Origin: Isoetes taiwanensis
Lineage: Eukaryota; Streptophyta; Lycopodiopsida; Isoetales; Isoetaceae
Length of the DNA: 64,000 bases
Reading direction: 5' to 3'
Assembly (NCBI GenBank): GCA_021234155.1
Contig: JAJEKV010000021.1
Span: forward strand, 16,567,563 to 16,631,562
Position 1 is the first letter of the stretch; each line of letters starts with the position of its first letter. A program made the position numbers and the translations under genes. Shown piece by piece: positions 9,247 to 20,333 of the stretch. Under the pieces are notes generated by a model that had not been told where the DNA came from, made no database searches, and worked only from the letters and a program-made list of their open reading frames with translations.

Positions 9247-9700
9247 CATCTTAAATGGTTCTTAAGCTCAAATCCTTATGGGGCCATGATCGAGTGCAAG
9301 ATAGTAGGGTAACCTTGAGCTAGTAGTTCGGCTCAAGGGGATAATTAGGGTGGTGGTCCCCTAAAACCACAAACTTATTAACTAAACTAACGTAATGTGC
9401 TACTCGTGCAGGCCAGTGATAGGGGAGCATCGGGGAGGAGCGTATTACGTGGAGATGGGGAGTCATGATTTAGATTTAAATTATGAACCCTAATAACATT
9501 TGTAATAATGTTTTGAATTATTATAAGGAGTAACCTTGTTAAGGCTATATAATTTTGTATAAGTACAAATATAGCCATATTATATGTTAACTGTTTAATA
9601 GGAAGTTGATCATTTCAATTGAAGTTGTATACTTATGTGTGTTTTGCAGGAATAGTGTAGGTTTGTCACCTTAGCGCAATGCTGAGGACAGCATTGTCCT

Positions 9701-9712
9701 AAGGGGGGAGAA
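9701..9712 (+). other. Polypurine tract, plus-strand priming site
   Basis: AAGGGGGGAGAA directly abuts the TGTGACG start of the 3' LTR. This is the expected place and composition of the plus-strand primer of LTR retroelements. Confidence 0.8.
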
Positions 9713-10517
9713 TGTGACGTTCCGGGGAAATATACGCCATAAATACATATATTTCTGGGTCTGTCACCATACAAGTCTACCTCGTAGCCTTGCATACCTT
9801 AGGAAGTGGCATGGGTGTATATCTAAGTTATGTATATAACTAAGATAACCTTAGGATAAGGCCCATTTCCACATGGCCTCATCCTATTGGGCAACCGCCA
9901 TATGGCCACGTCCCATTGGAGCCACGTGTCATCCCATGTGGACTCTAATCTATATTAACCTAAACTCTAACCCTAGGCCTCTTTTCCTGGCCCTAACACC
10001 ATGGGAACCTTCTTCGCACTCGAAACCCCGTTTCGAGCGTCGTTTGTTGTGCCATAGCCTAGTGCAGCAGCCCCCGGAGTGTGTGCACGATCTTGGAGAG
10101 AGCACGGCTTCGACCACGTCGAGGAGCATCGAGACGCCAGGAATGGGAGGGAGCGCTTCGGGAGCAGGTATTTGGAGTAGTGTCCATAGTAGTTCATCTG
10201 GAAGTTAGCACTCCAGATGAGTCAGTATGTTATATCTAGAGTAGAGCCATCCCAGAACCCTTATTCAACATCTTGAACCCTAATCAAGAAACCCTAATTG
10301 TAAGTTAGATATGTATGATTAGGTTAGATGTTATTCCGATGATTATGATGATATGATGTTAATATGTGATGTTGGTTGATCATGTTTGCTCCTCTTGTAT
10401 TGGGAAGGGGGGTAGAGACCTAGTAGCCTTACTTAGTAATGCTCCTAGTTAGACCTTTTAGTTCCTATTATTATGCGGCCTGTGCATAGGAACCCACCGG
10501 GCTACGGGGGCTCTACG
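9713..10517 (+). repeat. 3' LTR of the chromovirus
   Basis: It begins TGTGACGTTCC immediately after the polypurine tract. The first part carries CACATGG/CCACGTC words and TCTATATTAACC near 9950, a candidate core promoter about 240 bp into the LTR. The end is not certain. CTCTACG near 10,517 is a plausible degenerate CA terminus, but the partner LTR is outside the window, so neither the end nor the target duplication can be fixed. Confidence 0.6.
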
Positions 10518-12671
10518 AAAAATATTCATTATTATACATCTTAAGCCATATAACCCAATACTGTTACCATGTTTCCATCCATATCATATTTCACATAAAC
10601 ATATTCAATGTCTAATTCTCATGTATACCAAACACAATGTCATACTGCAGCATCTTATTCATAGACGCATGCATCTGGATCAGAAGTACATTTCAATCTC
10701 AGGACCCATTCCACCAATTTTAGCAGATATTTAAGCTTGGTATCCCTTTGTAAATTACACAACCAGCTTTGTATGATCCATTTAAAGGAATGCTATCCTC
10801 CTAAGATATAGGCCTATAGCCTAAGCCATGTATTGCTGATAAATAGTCAAAGAGGCATATCTAGCCCCGGGTTTATACTTACTACTTAAAACACACTAGG
10901 CCAATGGTTCATCCCCACATATTTTTTATTTCAACCAACATTCATGCATATATCATTTAAAAGGAACCATTACTATATGGTCTCCCCAATCATCGCTTTT
11001 TGGTTAACAAAAGTTAACAAAGGTACAACCTAGTATCATGATCTTAGATACTAATCTAAATCACAGCTAATACTTAAATTTTATCAACAAGCATACCTCT
11101 GATTTTTCCAATGTGTACAGACCTGTCACTCTCATATTGTGCCAGTATCTTTTTAAAAAAAAAAAGAAAGTCTCAATTCCAATAATCAAAGATAAAGCAT
11201 TACCAAGACTTTTACAACGATCAGCCTTTATCAAGCTAACCATATTTTAAAGAGTCAAATCTATATGATCTCATAAAAACAACAAGAGGTCATTTGTTGT
11301 TAACCAGCCTAAACAGCCTAGTTCGATGCAACAGATGTAGCAAATGTTTAAACATTCTCAACCCTGTTTTTGCTGAACTAGCAATTTAAACAACAAAGAC
11401 CATACTATATCCGCCTAGCTACAATTCATGGATAACATATGTAAACGCTTATAGAAGAAGAGGTCCTTATTAAACCAGAGTTGATATTCTTCCTATATAA
11501 GGTACAATGGGGTTTTCAACCTACAAAACAATCAAGATTTCAATAATCTTAGATCACCCATTGTCCCTTTTGTCCCTTTGGGTTAATAAAGGATGTATGA
11601 ATAAGAATATGACAGATAAAAACATTTAAACATGACTCTATACATCTTTAAACATGATAGATATTGGTATATTCCAGATATGATGAAAAGGTATCATGAC
11701 GAGAGATGATTTAACTGTTCTAAGAATCATGCATATGCATGTAATATATTAGATATATGTCGTAAATTAATAGCAGATACATAACAGTAGATTTTTAGGC
11801 ATCCATTTTTATTAGATCCATATGGTTCATCATATTAAAAGTCTGGTACTAAATATTCAGTTAGTTCTAAAGTTAGCTAGACAGAAAAGATCAAAAAACC
11901 TGATTCAGTTCTAGATCATCATCGATATCTTGTGTTTCATCCACGTTTTGAGCGGTCATAAAATCTCCTTGTCTCTTTCTTCCAGAAGCTCTAGGCCCCT
12001 TTTGAAAATTATCTCTGCCCCCTCTCTCTGTATGGATTCCTATTCAACCAAGCCTCCCTAGAGCCTCTAGGTTCCATATTCAGATCTTCGCTATCACTAT
12101 ATAAGCCACGCTTCCTTCAAAATCCCTTCTAAGGGCTTCGAATTAAGCCATTCACTATCGTAGTCCAAGACTCTTCTTCGTCAGATAGAGCTCATAAGTC
12201 GCACCAAATTTAACTTTAGGTTACGCCATATAGGGTTAATCAGAATCGGATAGGTCAAATGACCTAGATCAATATTTAGGTATTTTAGAGTTGGAAATAA
12301 ATCATATCTCCAAATAAATTTTAATTTTAGCCTAGGTCCCTTATACCCTTGGACCCATACTATTACAAGTATCATTCCATGGTATTTCCACCATGGTTTT
12401 CTATTAGTGTAATTCAATATTTAGCAGCCAATGTTTAAATGTTAATCTTATACCTTCTATAATGATTCCCATACACTGATCATTCACACATATGTGTCCA
12501 ATGGGTGCATCTCACCATCCATCCAGCACCCTACACCACCAAAGAGTCGCCACATCTTAAATCGGGCCTCATGCTTAACATGTGGATAGGTTATCATCCT
12601 TATTATGTAATTACAATTGGGCCATCCACTAACATTATAAACCATTCCCTGATACTACAGGGGTTTATCAT
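10518..12671. other. AT-rich region without recognisable genes
   Basis: About 2.1 kb of low-GC sequence with short A runs and no convincing frame, RNA gene or repeat shared with the rest of the window. It ends at an 18-base A run (12,672-12,689) that marks the left border of the duplicated TOM1-gag segment. Confidence 0.5.
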
Positions 12672-13050
12672 AAAAAAAAAAAAAAAAAAGCATTTAAAAA
12701 TCCACCAAAATAGAAACAAATCCAGTAAATCAAACCAAACAAGCTGTTCAAATTGACTCAAATGTACCATTTTTTATACAATACTCTACCAGAATCATAG
12801 TCCCAACCATTGTGAGAATACCCTCCCGCAATCTAAAACCAATTGTGCAAACTTTATGCCTTTATATTATTTTATTGGACATATATTTGACTACATTAAA
12901 AATATTATCATTAAGTTTCTTGTGAATGCAAGTTTTGTAAAGCCTATTTTCATAATGTTATAAGCTGAGCAATGAACCTACATGTTGATAGAAAGGTGCA
13001 ACCATTGTGGATGTTTTAAACAATATAGAGTATTGACAAAGTGGAGCATG

Positions 13051-13503
13051 CTAGTTATGATATATTATGATTAGATTTCTAATGACTATGCAAGTCGGGA
13101 TATTTATGGCAAGCAAGGTTTGCAATTGTGATTCTAAAGAACAATGAATGTGTATAAAACCTAGAGAAAACAGTTTACTAAAGCAAAATCTACATATTCT
13201 AGACTGACAGCAGGTATATGTGTCCCAGCCAAGGAATGTGAATGAAACTAGTAGAAGCAGAGCTTGGTAACCAATTCTGGCATTGAGATTGTGGAAAGCA
13301 GGGTAATAAGTATCTTGAGGATTGAGCTTGGTAACATGTCCTATTTCTTGAAGATATAGGTTCGTACTGATAAATGCATTTCTTGTAGGAGTTCCTATTG
13401 TCGGGTTAAAAATGTGGGGGAATGAAAAGCCTTTCTCGGAGATATAGGAGCCCAAGGGGACATAAGAGTAGAAGGATGTTTTATGTTGTCAAAGTAGTAT
13501 TAA
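13051..13503 (-). CDS. Unrecognised exon-like frame, conserved in both segment copies (A)
   Basis: The minus-strand frame includes FYSYVPLG, FNPTIGTPTRNAFISTNLYL, QEIGHVTKLNPQDTYYPAFH and a hydrophobic LLLLVSFTFLGW stretch. The counterpart at 37,009-37,461 keeps the frame, with about ten residue changes over 134. There is no ATG at the upstream edge, which suggests an exon rather than a complete gene. The last ~40 residues look non-coding. It lies downstream, in the sense of transcription, of the TOM1-gag gene. I do not recognise the family. Conservation of the frame may only reflect recent duplication. Confidence 0.4.
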
Positions 13504-14109
13504 ATGGAGACCTTAGGGAATATGTTTTTGGAGTTATAAACCCAAGAGAAAATATTGAGGATTTTTCACTTGATTAGATGAATTAGATAGCAGTTTTAGC
13601 TTTTCTTGAGTTCGATCTAATTGCCCAATAAGCATGGAGTAGATAATTCCATAGACCCATCTTGAAAGAAATTTTTGTAGTCTTATTCAATCTGGTTAGG
13701 AGCTTTATCTCACATTTGCCTTGCTGAATGAATGCTTATATTTGAGCAAAGCAACTTGAATGAATATCTATTTTTGAGATGGGAATGCCCTTTTTGCTCT
13801 GTTTATAGAAGAAATGGCCTGAATTAAAAGCCAACACTTACTTACATGAATCAGCTGATGGGAAAACCCTAGTCCAGGACACGAGAAGAGGATGAAGGTG
13901 TCATTCTCAGTCGCCCCTATGGGCCCCTATAACAGCGGAAGCAAATACATCTACATTAGCACTAGCAATAATAGTAACAAATAACTAGCACGAAGGGTAG
14001 TGAAAACCATCCATCTGTGGCATCTGATACATCCGTATAATTATACATCAACAGAGCTCCCATCAAACTCTTGAAAAAGTTGACTGACGGTTGGGGTCTC
14101 AAAAAAGAA

Positions 14110-14140
14110 AGAAAGAAAGAATAATTTCTATCGTCCACGG
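14110..14140 (-). mobile_element. Probable LINE 3' tip with (TTTC)n tail
   Basis: Read on the minus strand, CTCCGTGGACGATA is followed by a TTTC repeat. The same CTCC(A/G)TGGACGATA motif ends LINE sequence at 39,105-39,120 with a TTCC repeat, and occurs at 53,692 with a TATTC repeat. It lies exactly at the end of the Gag-fusion frame and supplies its last residues and stop codon. Only the tip is present, so the call rests on this comparison. Confidence 0.45.
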
Positions 14141-15183
14141 AGAATTTCAGTCATACTCAGAAATTCGTCCACGGTTGAATTTCGGTCATACTCAGAAAGT
14201 TGACTGACGGTTGAATTTCGATCATACTCAGAAAGTTGACTGACGGTTGAATTTCGATCATCATACTCAGAAAGTTGACTGACGGTTGAATTTCGGTCAT
14301 ACTCAGCAGTTCCAGCAACCTGCTGCCCGATGTTATTCATGTTTCTCCATTTATGGGGACAGCGTGCCACATTATGCCCAGCCTCCTTGCAGAAGAAACA
14401 TAATCTTTTCCGACGGCATCGTTCTCGTTCCTCTTGGCTCATCTGAGCTGGTGCATTTGTCTGCCTTGCAGGTGTAGGACGACGTACATTTCCTCCAGGA
14501 CCACCAGGAGCAACAAAACCCCTCTCTCTCTGCTTAGGAAGATTTTCCTTTGTAGGCTTCCAGTGTTTGACTGCTTCTTCTTGAGTCTGCTTAATCCTAT
14601 CGTGGACTTGCTCTTTAAACTTAGAAACTCTTATAGCTTCTTCCAAGCCAGGATATGTCACTCCCCCTACTAACAGAGTTAACTCGGGCTTCAACCCACG
14701 AATAAACTTATCGGCTAACTGTGCCATAGTCATAGTAGGTCCATATGGTTGCAATGCCCTGAACTTATTGGCATATCCTTCCACAGTGTCCTCTTGTACA
14801 AGATTCTGGAATTTGTTCATTTGCTCCAGTTTAAAACCAGCAGGTAAGTAATGGAGTTTGAAAGCGTCCTTAAAAGTATCCCATGAAATTTGGCTCAGAA
14901 CCAAAAGATTACATTTCTTATACTCATCCCACCATATCTTAGCAGGTCCAGTCAGCAACATATCAGCAATAGTTGCCTTTAGCAGCTCTGGAGTTTTCTT
15001 TACTTCAAAATAGAACTCAATTCCCTTTAGCCATGCATCAGCATCCTCACCCGTGGTATCCTTACCACTGAAAGTCTCCCGTTTGAGCTGCTTCAAAACT
15101 TTATTAACTTCATCAAGGTCAGTTATGCTCGGAGGGTTATTGCTACCTCCAGCTCCCAAATTGTTATCCTCATTTCCAGACAT
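14128..15183 (-). CDS. gag: Gag domain fused to the TOM1-like last exon (locus A)
   Basis: This is the last 351 residues of the fused exon. It starts at MSGNEDNNLG, directly after the TOM1-like end (PYQHIRR), without intron or stop. A Ty3/gypsy-type Gag domain follows: FSGKDTTGEDADAWLKGIEF, LLTGPAKIWWDEYKK, FKDAFKLHYLPAGFKLEQMN and EGYANKFRALQPYG. Then come a basic linker and a CCHC knuckle, CFFCKEAGHNVARCP. The tail is a 12-residue tandem repeat (VSQLSEYDRNST). No protease or RT follows. Copy A is fully open; the locus B copy has two CAG-to-TAG stops. It is related to, but not the same as, the Gag at 3863-4906. It could be a retroelement Gag trapped as a terminal exon, or a domesticated Gag. 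Confidence 0.85.
   Translation of the reverse strand: MSGNEDNNLGAGGSNNPPSITDLDEVNKVLKQLKRETFSGKDTTGEDADAWLKGIEFYFEVKKTPELLKATIADMLLTGPAKIWWDEYKKCNLLVLSQISWDTFKDAFKLHYLPAGFKLEQMNKFQNLVQEDTVEGYANKFRALQPYGPTMTMAQLADKFIRGLKPELTLLVGGVTYPGLEEAIRVSKFKEQVHDRIKQTQEEAVKHWKPTKENLPKQRERGFVAPGGPGGNVRRPTPARQTNAPAQMSQEERERCRRKRLCFFCKEAGHNVARCPHKWRNMNNIGQQVAGTAEYDRNSTVSQLSEYDDRNSTVSQLSEYDRNSTVSQLSEYDRNSTVDEFLSMTEILRGR
14170..14307 (-). repeat. 36-bp minisatellite within the Gag tail
   Basis: About four tandem copies of a 36-bp unit encode VSQLSEYDRNST and lengthen the Gag C-terminus in frame. Copy B (about 38,085-38,150) has a different, shorter repeat at the same place, so expansion followed the duplication. 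Confidence 0.8.
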
Positions 15184-15599
15184 CCTGCGGATATGCTGAT
15201 ACGGTGTAGGTAGTGCCCGCTTTGGGGGTAGTTTCCTCAAAATATAGAGAACAAAGGCAGAGGGAGCAATTTCCACAAGCTGAAAAGGCCCATGAATAAG
15301 TTATTGCAACAATTAAAGGGAAAAAAGCATTGGCATAAAAGAAAATGCATAAACATTGTCACTTACAAAATAGACAGCAGCATTTAATACAGGATGGTCA
15401 AGAACATCGAGATCCAGATGTTTATCAAATGCAGCCCATGCCATCTGGTCCGGTATGCCAACAAGTAAACAAATCGTCCACAAAATAGCATCACGCAGAG
15501 TATTTTTAAGCAGTAAAATCTTACAATTGTAGATCTGATTATAAAGCAAGTAAAACATATTGCCGTAACCCAGCCAACCTGAATATAGGAATATATCAG

Positions 15600-15661
15600 T
15601 CAACAATCCAAAGAAATTAATCTAGAGAAATAAAAAGTTGATTTGAAAAGAAGACAAGGAC
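15600..15661 (-). promoter_or_regulatory. Intron 8 with atypical 5' splice site in locus A
   Basis: After exon 8 the intron would start GTCCTTG rather than GTAAG or GTATG as in the other introns. The acceptor TTCAG before exon 9 is at 15,579. In locus B the acceptor region of this intron is deleted. Splicing here is therefore the weakest point of the exon model. Confidence 0.4.
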
Positions 15662-17375
15662 CTCCCGAAGCTTGTTGCGACGCCCTTTAGATTCAATAGG
15701 AAACCTTTGCAGCATAAGGAAGAGCCTAACAGAAATAAAACCCAAATCAAAATTCACAAAGAAGAGCGCTCTTTACAAATTAGTTTTTAAGTTTAATGTA
15801 TCATGCTTTAAACACGGAAGCAGGGAACAAACCAACTGACTAATTCACTTAAACAACATAAGCAGAAATCACACAAAAGAGAAACCACTAAACATAAACA
15901 ACATTTTTTTCATTCAATTGCTTTAAAATATGGATTTAAGGTGGACAATCAAACTTACCAAGAAATTAATTAATTAAGACTCCCTCAAAAAACCCCTTTT
16001 GCAGAATACAATACTTACCGCCCTCCATACAACAGAAAACCAATGGCGGCAGTAAATGAAACCCCTGAACAACCATGTCAGTATATCACTGCTTTTGCGG
16101 ACCAACAAACAAAAACAAATATACCACAATACCTGCAAAGAAGATTTTAGAAACGCTGTTGAGAAAGTGGACTGGCTTCCACCACATTCCTAACCATATG
16201 AAAATCTATCATTAAAGGAAGTATCTTTAGATAGTGCAGTCAAGAGAAGGTAAAAAAACGCTTATAAAACGTTCTTACCTGAATCACATATATGACAGTG
16301 TTGACCCCCATAAAGGTTGGACGCAGTTTGTCAGTAGGTAGACAACGTGCCTATCATTATAATGACAACTTTAAGCAGATTATTTTCTTCAGAAAGCAAA
16401 CTGGTTGGTTTGAAAAATAAATGCTTATACCTGATGGTATATTTCAGCCCAAAACATAACAAGAAGGGTGTAGGTAGTAAAAAATAGGAGGCCTGGAAGG
16501 TCCAAAAGAAAAGCCTGGAGAATCTGCATTAGAGCGCAAGGTGTCCTGAATCCGTTCATATGATTATCACAAAACAATAAACATAATCAAAGTAAAGGAT
16601 TTCTTGTCAACAAAAGTTATAATTTATAAATTCTAAGGTATACCCCTATGATTCATCACAATTACTAATCTTTGTCAGGATGAAAATTTTCCATACCTCA
16701 GGCTTAAGGAACTGAACCTGCTGGCGGAAAACAAAAACAATAGCCCTCACTGCACAGTAAGATGGTACAATTTTACTAATCCAAAAATTTCTATTACAAG
16801 AACCTCGCTTTGAATGCTTTCCCTCACCTCCATTGAGCAAGAAATTCAATAAGTGGAACACTTTTTGAGTGGTCCATCCGTATTCCGGAACCCGAATCTC
16901 AATCCTTATAAGTTGTACCTGTTGATAAGGCACGAACCATTAACTTGTAGTTGTGGAGCACAAGGAACAAGGAGCGAGAATAAAGATTTCTTACAAGGGC
17001 AATAGTCGCTATAAGGGCGTAAGCCCCAGCTAGACCATAAAAGAATCGGTCTTGGACTCATTCAAAGTCTCCCACCAATCCACCCCCGACCTTAATCCCA
17101 AATACAAGTAACTAGTCACAGGCTCGTCCATCTTCAACGCTTGTTATTCTTTGCGCTCCTAACCCTAGAATTTAAGTGCTACCATGCCTTTTCTCCAAGC
17201 ATTTTCAGATCAACAGGCTCGTTTCCACATAATTAAGAAGCCAAACTAGGCAGTTATTCAAAGCTTGTGCTTTTGAACTAGCGGAGAAGATTACCTCAGA
17301 AGCATCATAAGCCCATAAACAGATAAAAACGTTTGATCTTCCTTCCAGCCGCCAAGACGGCTAAGATCCGTCCGT

Positions 17376-17440
17376 CCTCAAGTCAAGTCAAGTCAAGTCA
17401 AGTCAAGTTAAGTCCGTCCGTCCTCAAGTCAAGTCAAGCC
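17376..17440 (+). repeat. TCAAG pentamer repeat upstream of locus A
   Basis: Two runs of TCAAG (about seven and three copies) interrupt the upstream region at the point where loci B and C have unique sequence (compare 32,984-33,015 and 45,555-45,590). CCGTCCGTCCTCAAG is duplicated around the first run. This looks like slippage with loss of the original upstream bases. Confidence 0.8.
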
Positions 17441-18354
17441 ACGCAGGAATATTCGCATTACTTGCTTGAATGCTTATCTCTGGACGGTAGCATCTGTAGC
17501 TTTACCGTGCACTGACGAAAAACTGTAGCTCAAAAAATCGGCATGAGGAAGCAGAGGACTTAGCAAAAACCGACAGATTGAAGCTGCTTCAGCAGAAGCC
17601 GGCAGAGAAAACCAGTTTGTTGCCATCAGAGAAAGCTCTAGACGGCGCCAGTTTGTTGCTGAAGAGGTTTCGTTGGATTAGTTAAGATTTGTTGCAGATC
17701 TAGCTAGGTTTTTGGTCAACCCATCGTAGAAGGAACAGGTCAGTTGGTTTTCGCAATGCCGGCTTTGTAGAAAGCTTTTGGGTCCAAAAAACTAGATTAG
17801 CCAAAGCCTTATGCAACATTCGCCTCCTTTTCAACGTAAGTTTATGCATTAACAGATTTGCATTGTTCCATTTGCCACAAAACCTGCTTTTGGCCTTTCT
17901 ACAACCTGTTCTTTCAGTAACACTAAGAAAAATATTAACTTATGCCCGTGTGCTTCTATTGCAACTTACTCATTATCTTTGTACTTGGACACGTGCACAT
18001 TAACAACAATCATTAACAAAGTAAAACCACGAGGGAAGCAATTTGTCTGGATCTTAGTATTACCTATTCCATGTCAAGGTCGTGATATCATTGTTGCCTT
18101 GATGCCAAAAACATCTTTCCGTAAGCTTTTAGGATCTCATATGGAGCTCAAGGTAAATTTTCCGGGTTGTAATCAAGTAGGCTAGGCTTTCAAATGGAAG
18201 AACTTTGCAAAGGCATGCTCAAGCATGATTTTAATGGCTTCTTTCCTTCAGTAAGTCATTTGCAATAATGAAAGACTCATGAGCGCGTTTATTTCTTTTC
18301 AATTGCAAACCTAAAACAAGTTATCTAGGCATTTTTTAATGGCGAGCAATCGGA
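17441..18354. other. Upstream flank of locus A, no gene seen
   Basis: Mixed AT-rich sequence beyond the TOM1-like upstream region. Short frames only, none with a recognisable motif. Confidence 0.4.
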
Positions 18355-18735
18355 TGTAGATGCACCAATCAGGTGCAAAGTTTATGGTCACTATTTAGGA
18401 TTCTCCATTTGATAATGGAGTCCATGTGTAAAATCTATGGTTGGTTGTTTAGAATTCTCCATTTGAGTTCTACATGCTTGCAATGTTCCAATCATTTGTC
18501 CGACATGTATTGGTGCAAAGGATGCGTATATGCCGCCCATTTGGAGGGAGCTAGGCATGAGAAAGAAGCCAAATTTGGTAGTTGTTGTGATTTTCATTAA
18601 CTCAATCGTTCTAAAGTAGTTCTTAATGCAAGTATATGATGGAAAACATTTGTGAAATAGGATCTTAATCCAAAGGTCCGAGAGGGGCTTCGCTACATCA
18701 AATATTCATGCTTTTTATTTGTTATGGGTTTTTCA
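18355..18735. repeat. Repeat shared with 32,034-32,376
   Basis: About 350 bp match the stretch just left of the third TOM1-like fragment, including a 75-codon frame ending EKEAKFGSCCDFH in both. The unit holds an internal near-duplication (ATTTAGGATTCTCCATTTG and TTTAGAATTCTCCATTTG) and the inverted pair CTCCAT/ATGGAG. Near locus A it lies upstream of the gene; at 32 kb it abuts exon 2 instead, so the order has been rearranged. Confidence 0.75.
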
Positions 18736-20333
18736 ATTGTTCTTTCATGACATTGTATGATTTTAACTATCGCCAATGGATCATGTCCATTCTATCATCA
18801 AGGCCTTATGGGAATCCATAAAGGAGAAAATATAATTGTCCTCACTGCCTGTGCCAGGAAATGTGAGAATGGAAAACTTAAAGACTCTCTTTCTCCAACA
18901 AACTCATGGTCATAGCAGGGGATATGTTGAAGACGAATATAAGGCTACTTTGACCACTAGCTTTCCCACTATCCCACAGGTATACAATGCTGGTGATAAA
19001 GAAGATAATTAATGACATGAAACCATACATTTTAGATTTGTGTTGTCCTTTGATCTCTTTTGTATTTATGCACAAGGAAGGGCAGCGATTAATGAGCTTA
19101 GAAAACATTTATCACTTTCAGCACATAGCACATCATACGCAATTCGGAAATACATTCTCATGAATTTGGCCTATATGAAAGCCAAGGAAAGGCTAATAGG
19201 ATATGGCAATTGTATTAGCAATGGATTGAAGTGCGGGACAATCAACATGGCAATAGATATTTAGTCTGGTCAAATTTGAGTTTTATTGCTTTGTTGGAAT
19301 TTATTGTGAGGATCGGTGTCCAAAAGCACAGTAATATTCTTTTCTGAAAATCCAAACTTTTCTACCAGACCTTGGTGCATACGCTTCACATCATTGACAC
19401 AGCCATGAAGCTCTGCCTTTGTTGCAACCAAACAGGGAAGTTCTTCTGCACACCCTGGACGTTTTCATGCATGTCACATACAGAAGGTTTGGCACAGACC
19501 TTGCAGCAGTTGTTGTGAGTACATGTGATCAAATTGCATAGGAGAATTATGCTTTGGGTAAAACACATAAGACACCTGAATCTTGGCCATCATTCATTGT
19601 GTCTATAGTAAAAACTATTCCCTTTTCTGCTAGTTTGAAGACCAGCTAGTCTTTGTTAAAGGCTAGTCTCCATCTCTGAATGTTTGAGACCTCGGTAATC
19701 CTTGAGAAGGGTTTGTGCTACATCAAATTGTTAGAATGGTCTGGAAGATCAAATAAATTGCAGAGGTAATCCGTCAAGTATAAATAAAAAGGAAAACAAC
19801 TATGTTCAGAGAGAGATAAACCTGCTGGTTACTAGACTCTCGTTGTTCTAACAGAAAATTTGCATTTGTTAGTTGCTTCAACTGGAATAAATATGAAATA
19901 ACTTTGACGCAGATAAAATATCTGATGATGTGGCAATACGCAATTAAATGGTACTTTTGCATAAGGTACCCAGTTACAAAAGGTCTGGCACAGACCTTGC
20001 AGCAGCTGTTGGAGTACTTTTAATGTCCACCATGTTTCATACTGCTTGCTTCAAGTCTTGCCAAGCTTCTCATTAAATGTCATGTTCAAAGATATAACTG
20101 AGGAACTCAAGGTTTAGTGTGGCATGTTTCCTGTAAGCAATATAATTAGTAACAAAACTGAACATTCCAAATTATCTATGAACTTTAAAATACGTATAGA
20201 TTTTTCTTGCATTGCATATGTATTTCACGATGTGAGATAAATATGTGTATTACAAACTAAATAAGATAAGGATGAAAAAGGAAAATTAACTATGACTGGC
20301 TAGTGAATCAAGCTCAAATTCCAAGTACGCCCC
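18736..20333. other. AT-rich region, no gene seen
   Basis: About 1.6 kb with scattered short frames and no protein motif that I recognise. The phrase TCTGGCACAGACCTTGCAGCAG near 19,984 partly repeats TTGGCACAGACCTTGCAGCAG at 19,490, a small dispersed repeat. Confidence 0.4.

Larger units (their letters stand above)
1..10517 (+). mobile_element. Ty3/gypsy chromovirus LTR retrotransposon, 5' end outside window
   Basis: In order on the + strand are gag, aspartic protease (DTGS), reverse transcriptase, RNase H, integrase with HHCC zinc finger and DDE core, a GPY/F module and a chromodomain, then a polypurine tract and a 3' LTR that starts TGTGACG at 9713. PR-RT-RH-INT order with a chromodomain defines chromoviruses. 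No copy of the LTR was found at the left, so the 5' LTR either lies before position 1 or is lost. Frames upstream of gag, including an H3-like protein, sit in the same orientation. Many stops, a frameshift and a nested retroposon show that the copy is dead. The right end is uncertain by tens of bases because no second LTR is available for comparison. Confidence 0.85.
14128..17131 (-). pseudogene. TOM1/TOM3-family membrane protein gene with C-terminal Gag fusion, locus A
   Basis: Eleven exons join in phase: 17131-16995, 16918-16828, 16749-16697, 16523-16431, 16350-16279, 16205-16133, 16064-16019, 15725-15662, 15578-15525, 15444-15367 and 15279-14128. All introns are GT-AG. The joined part before Gag would be about 289 residues, the usual TOM1 length, counting the intact exon 1 of the other copies. 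Diagnostic pieces are [58 protein letters not shown] and LYILRKLPPKR. The family (THH1/TOM1/TOM3) are seven-helix tonoplast proteins that host tobamovirus RNA replication. The last exon continues without a stop into Gag. A 10-bp deletion in exon 1, against the other two copies, breaks the frame. Exon limits are by eye. Confidence 0.85.
12672..17520 (-). repeat. Duplicated segment, copy A
   Basis: Nearly the whole stretch matches 36,652-41,333 plus 44,958-45,760 in the same orientation, with few substitutions and small indels. The left border in both copies is an A run (18 and 11 bases) followed by GCATTTAAAAAT, while the sequence before the A run differs completely. The segment carries a conserved exon-like frame, a TOM1/TOM3-family gene and its Gag fusion. 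The right border is in the gene's upstream region, where copy A is disturbed by TCAAG repeats. Confidence 0.85.

Noticed and set aside
9973-10208. Frames within the 3' LTR
   Set aside because: LTR sequence with no protein similarity; the openness is chance.
14128-15183. Gag at locus A as the start of a full LTR retrotransposon
   Set aside because: No protease, RT, LTR or polypurine tract follows in 1.4 kb, and TOM1-like exons join directly upstream.
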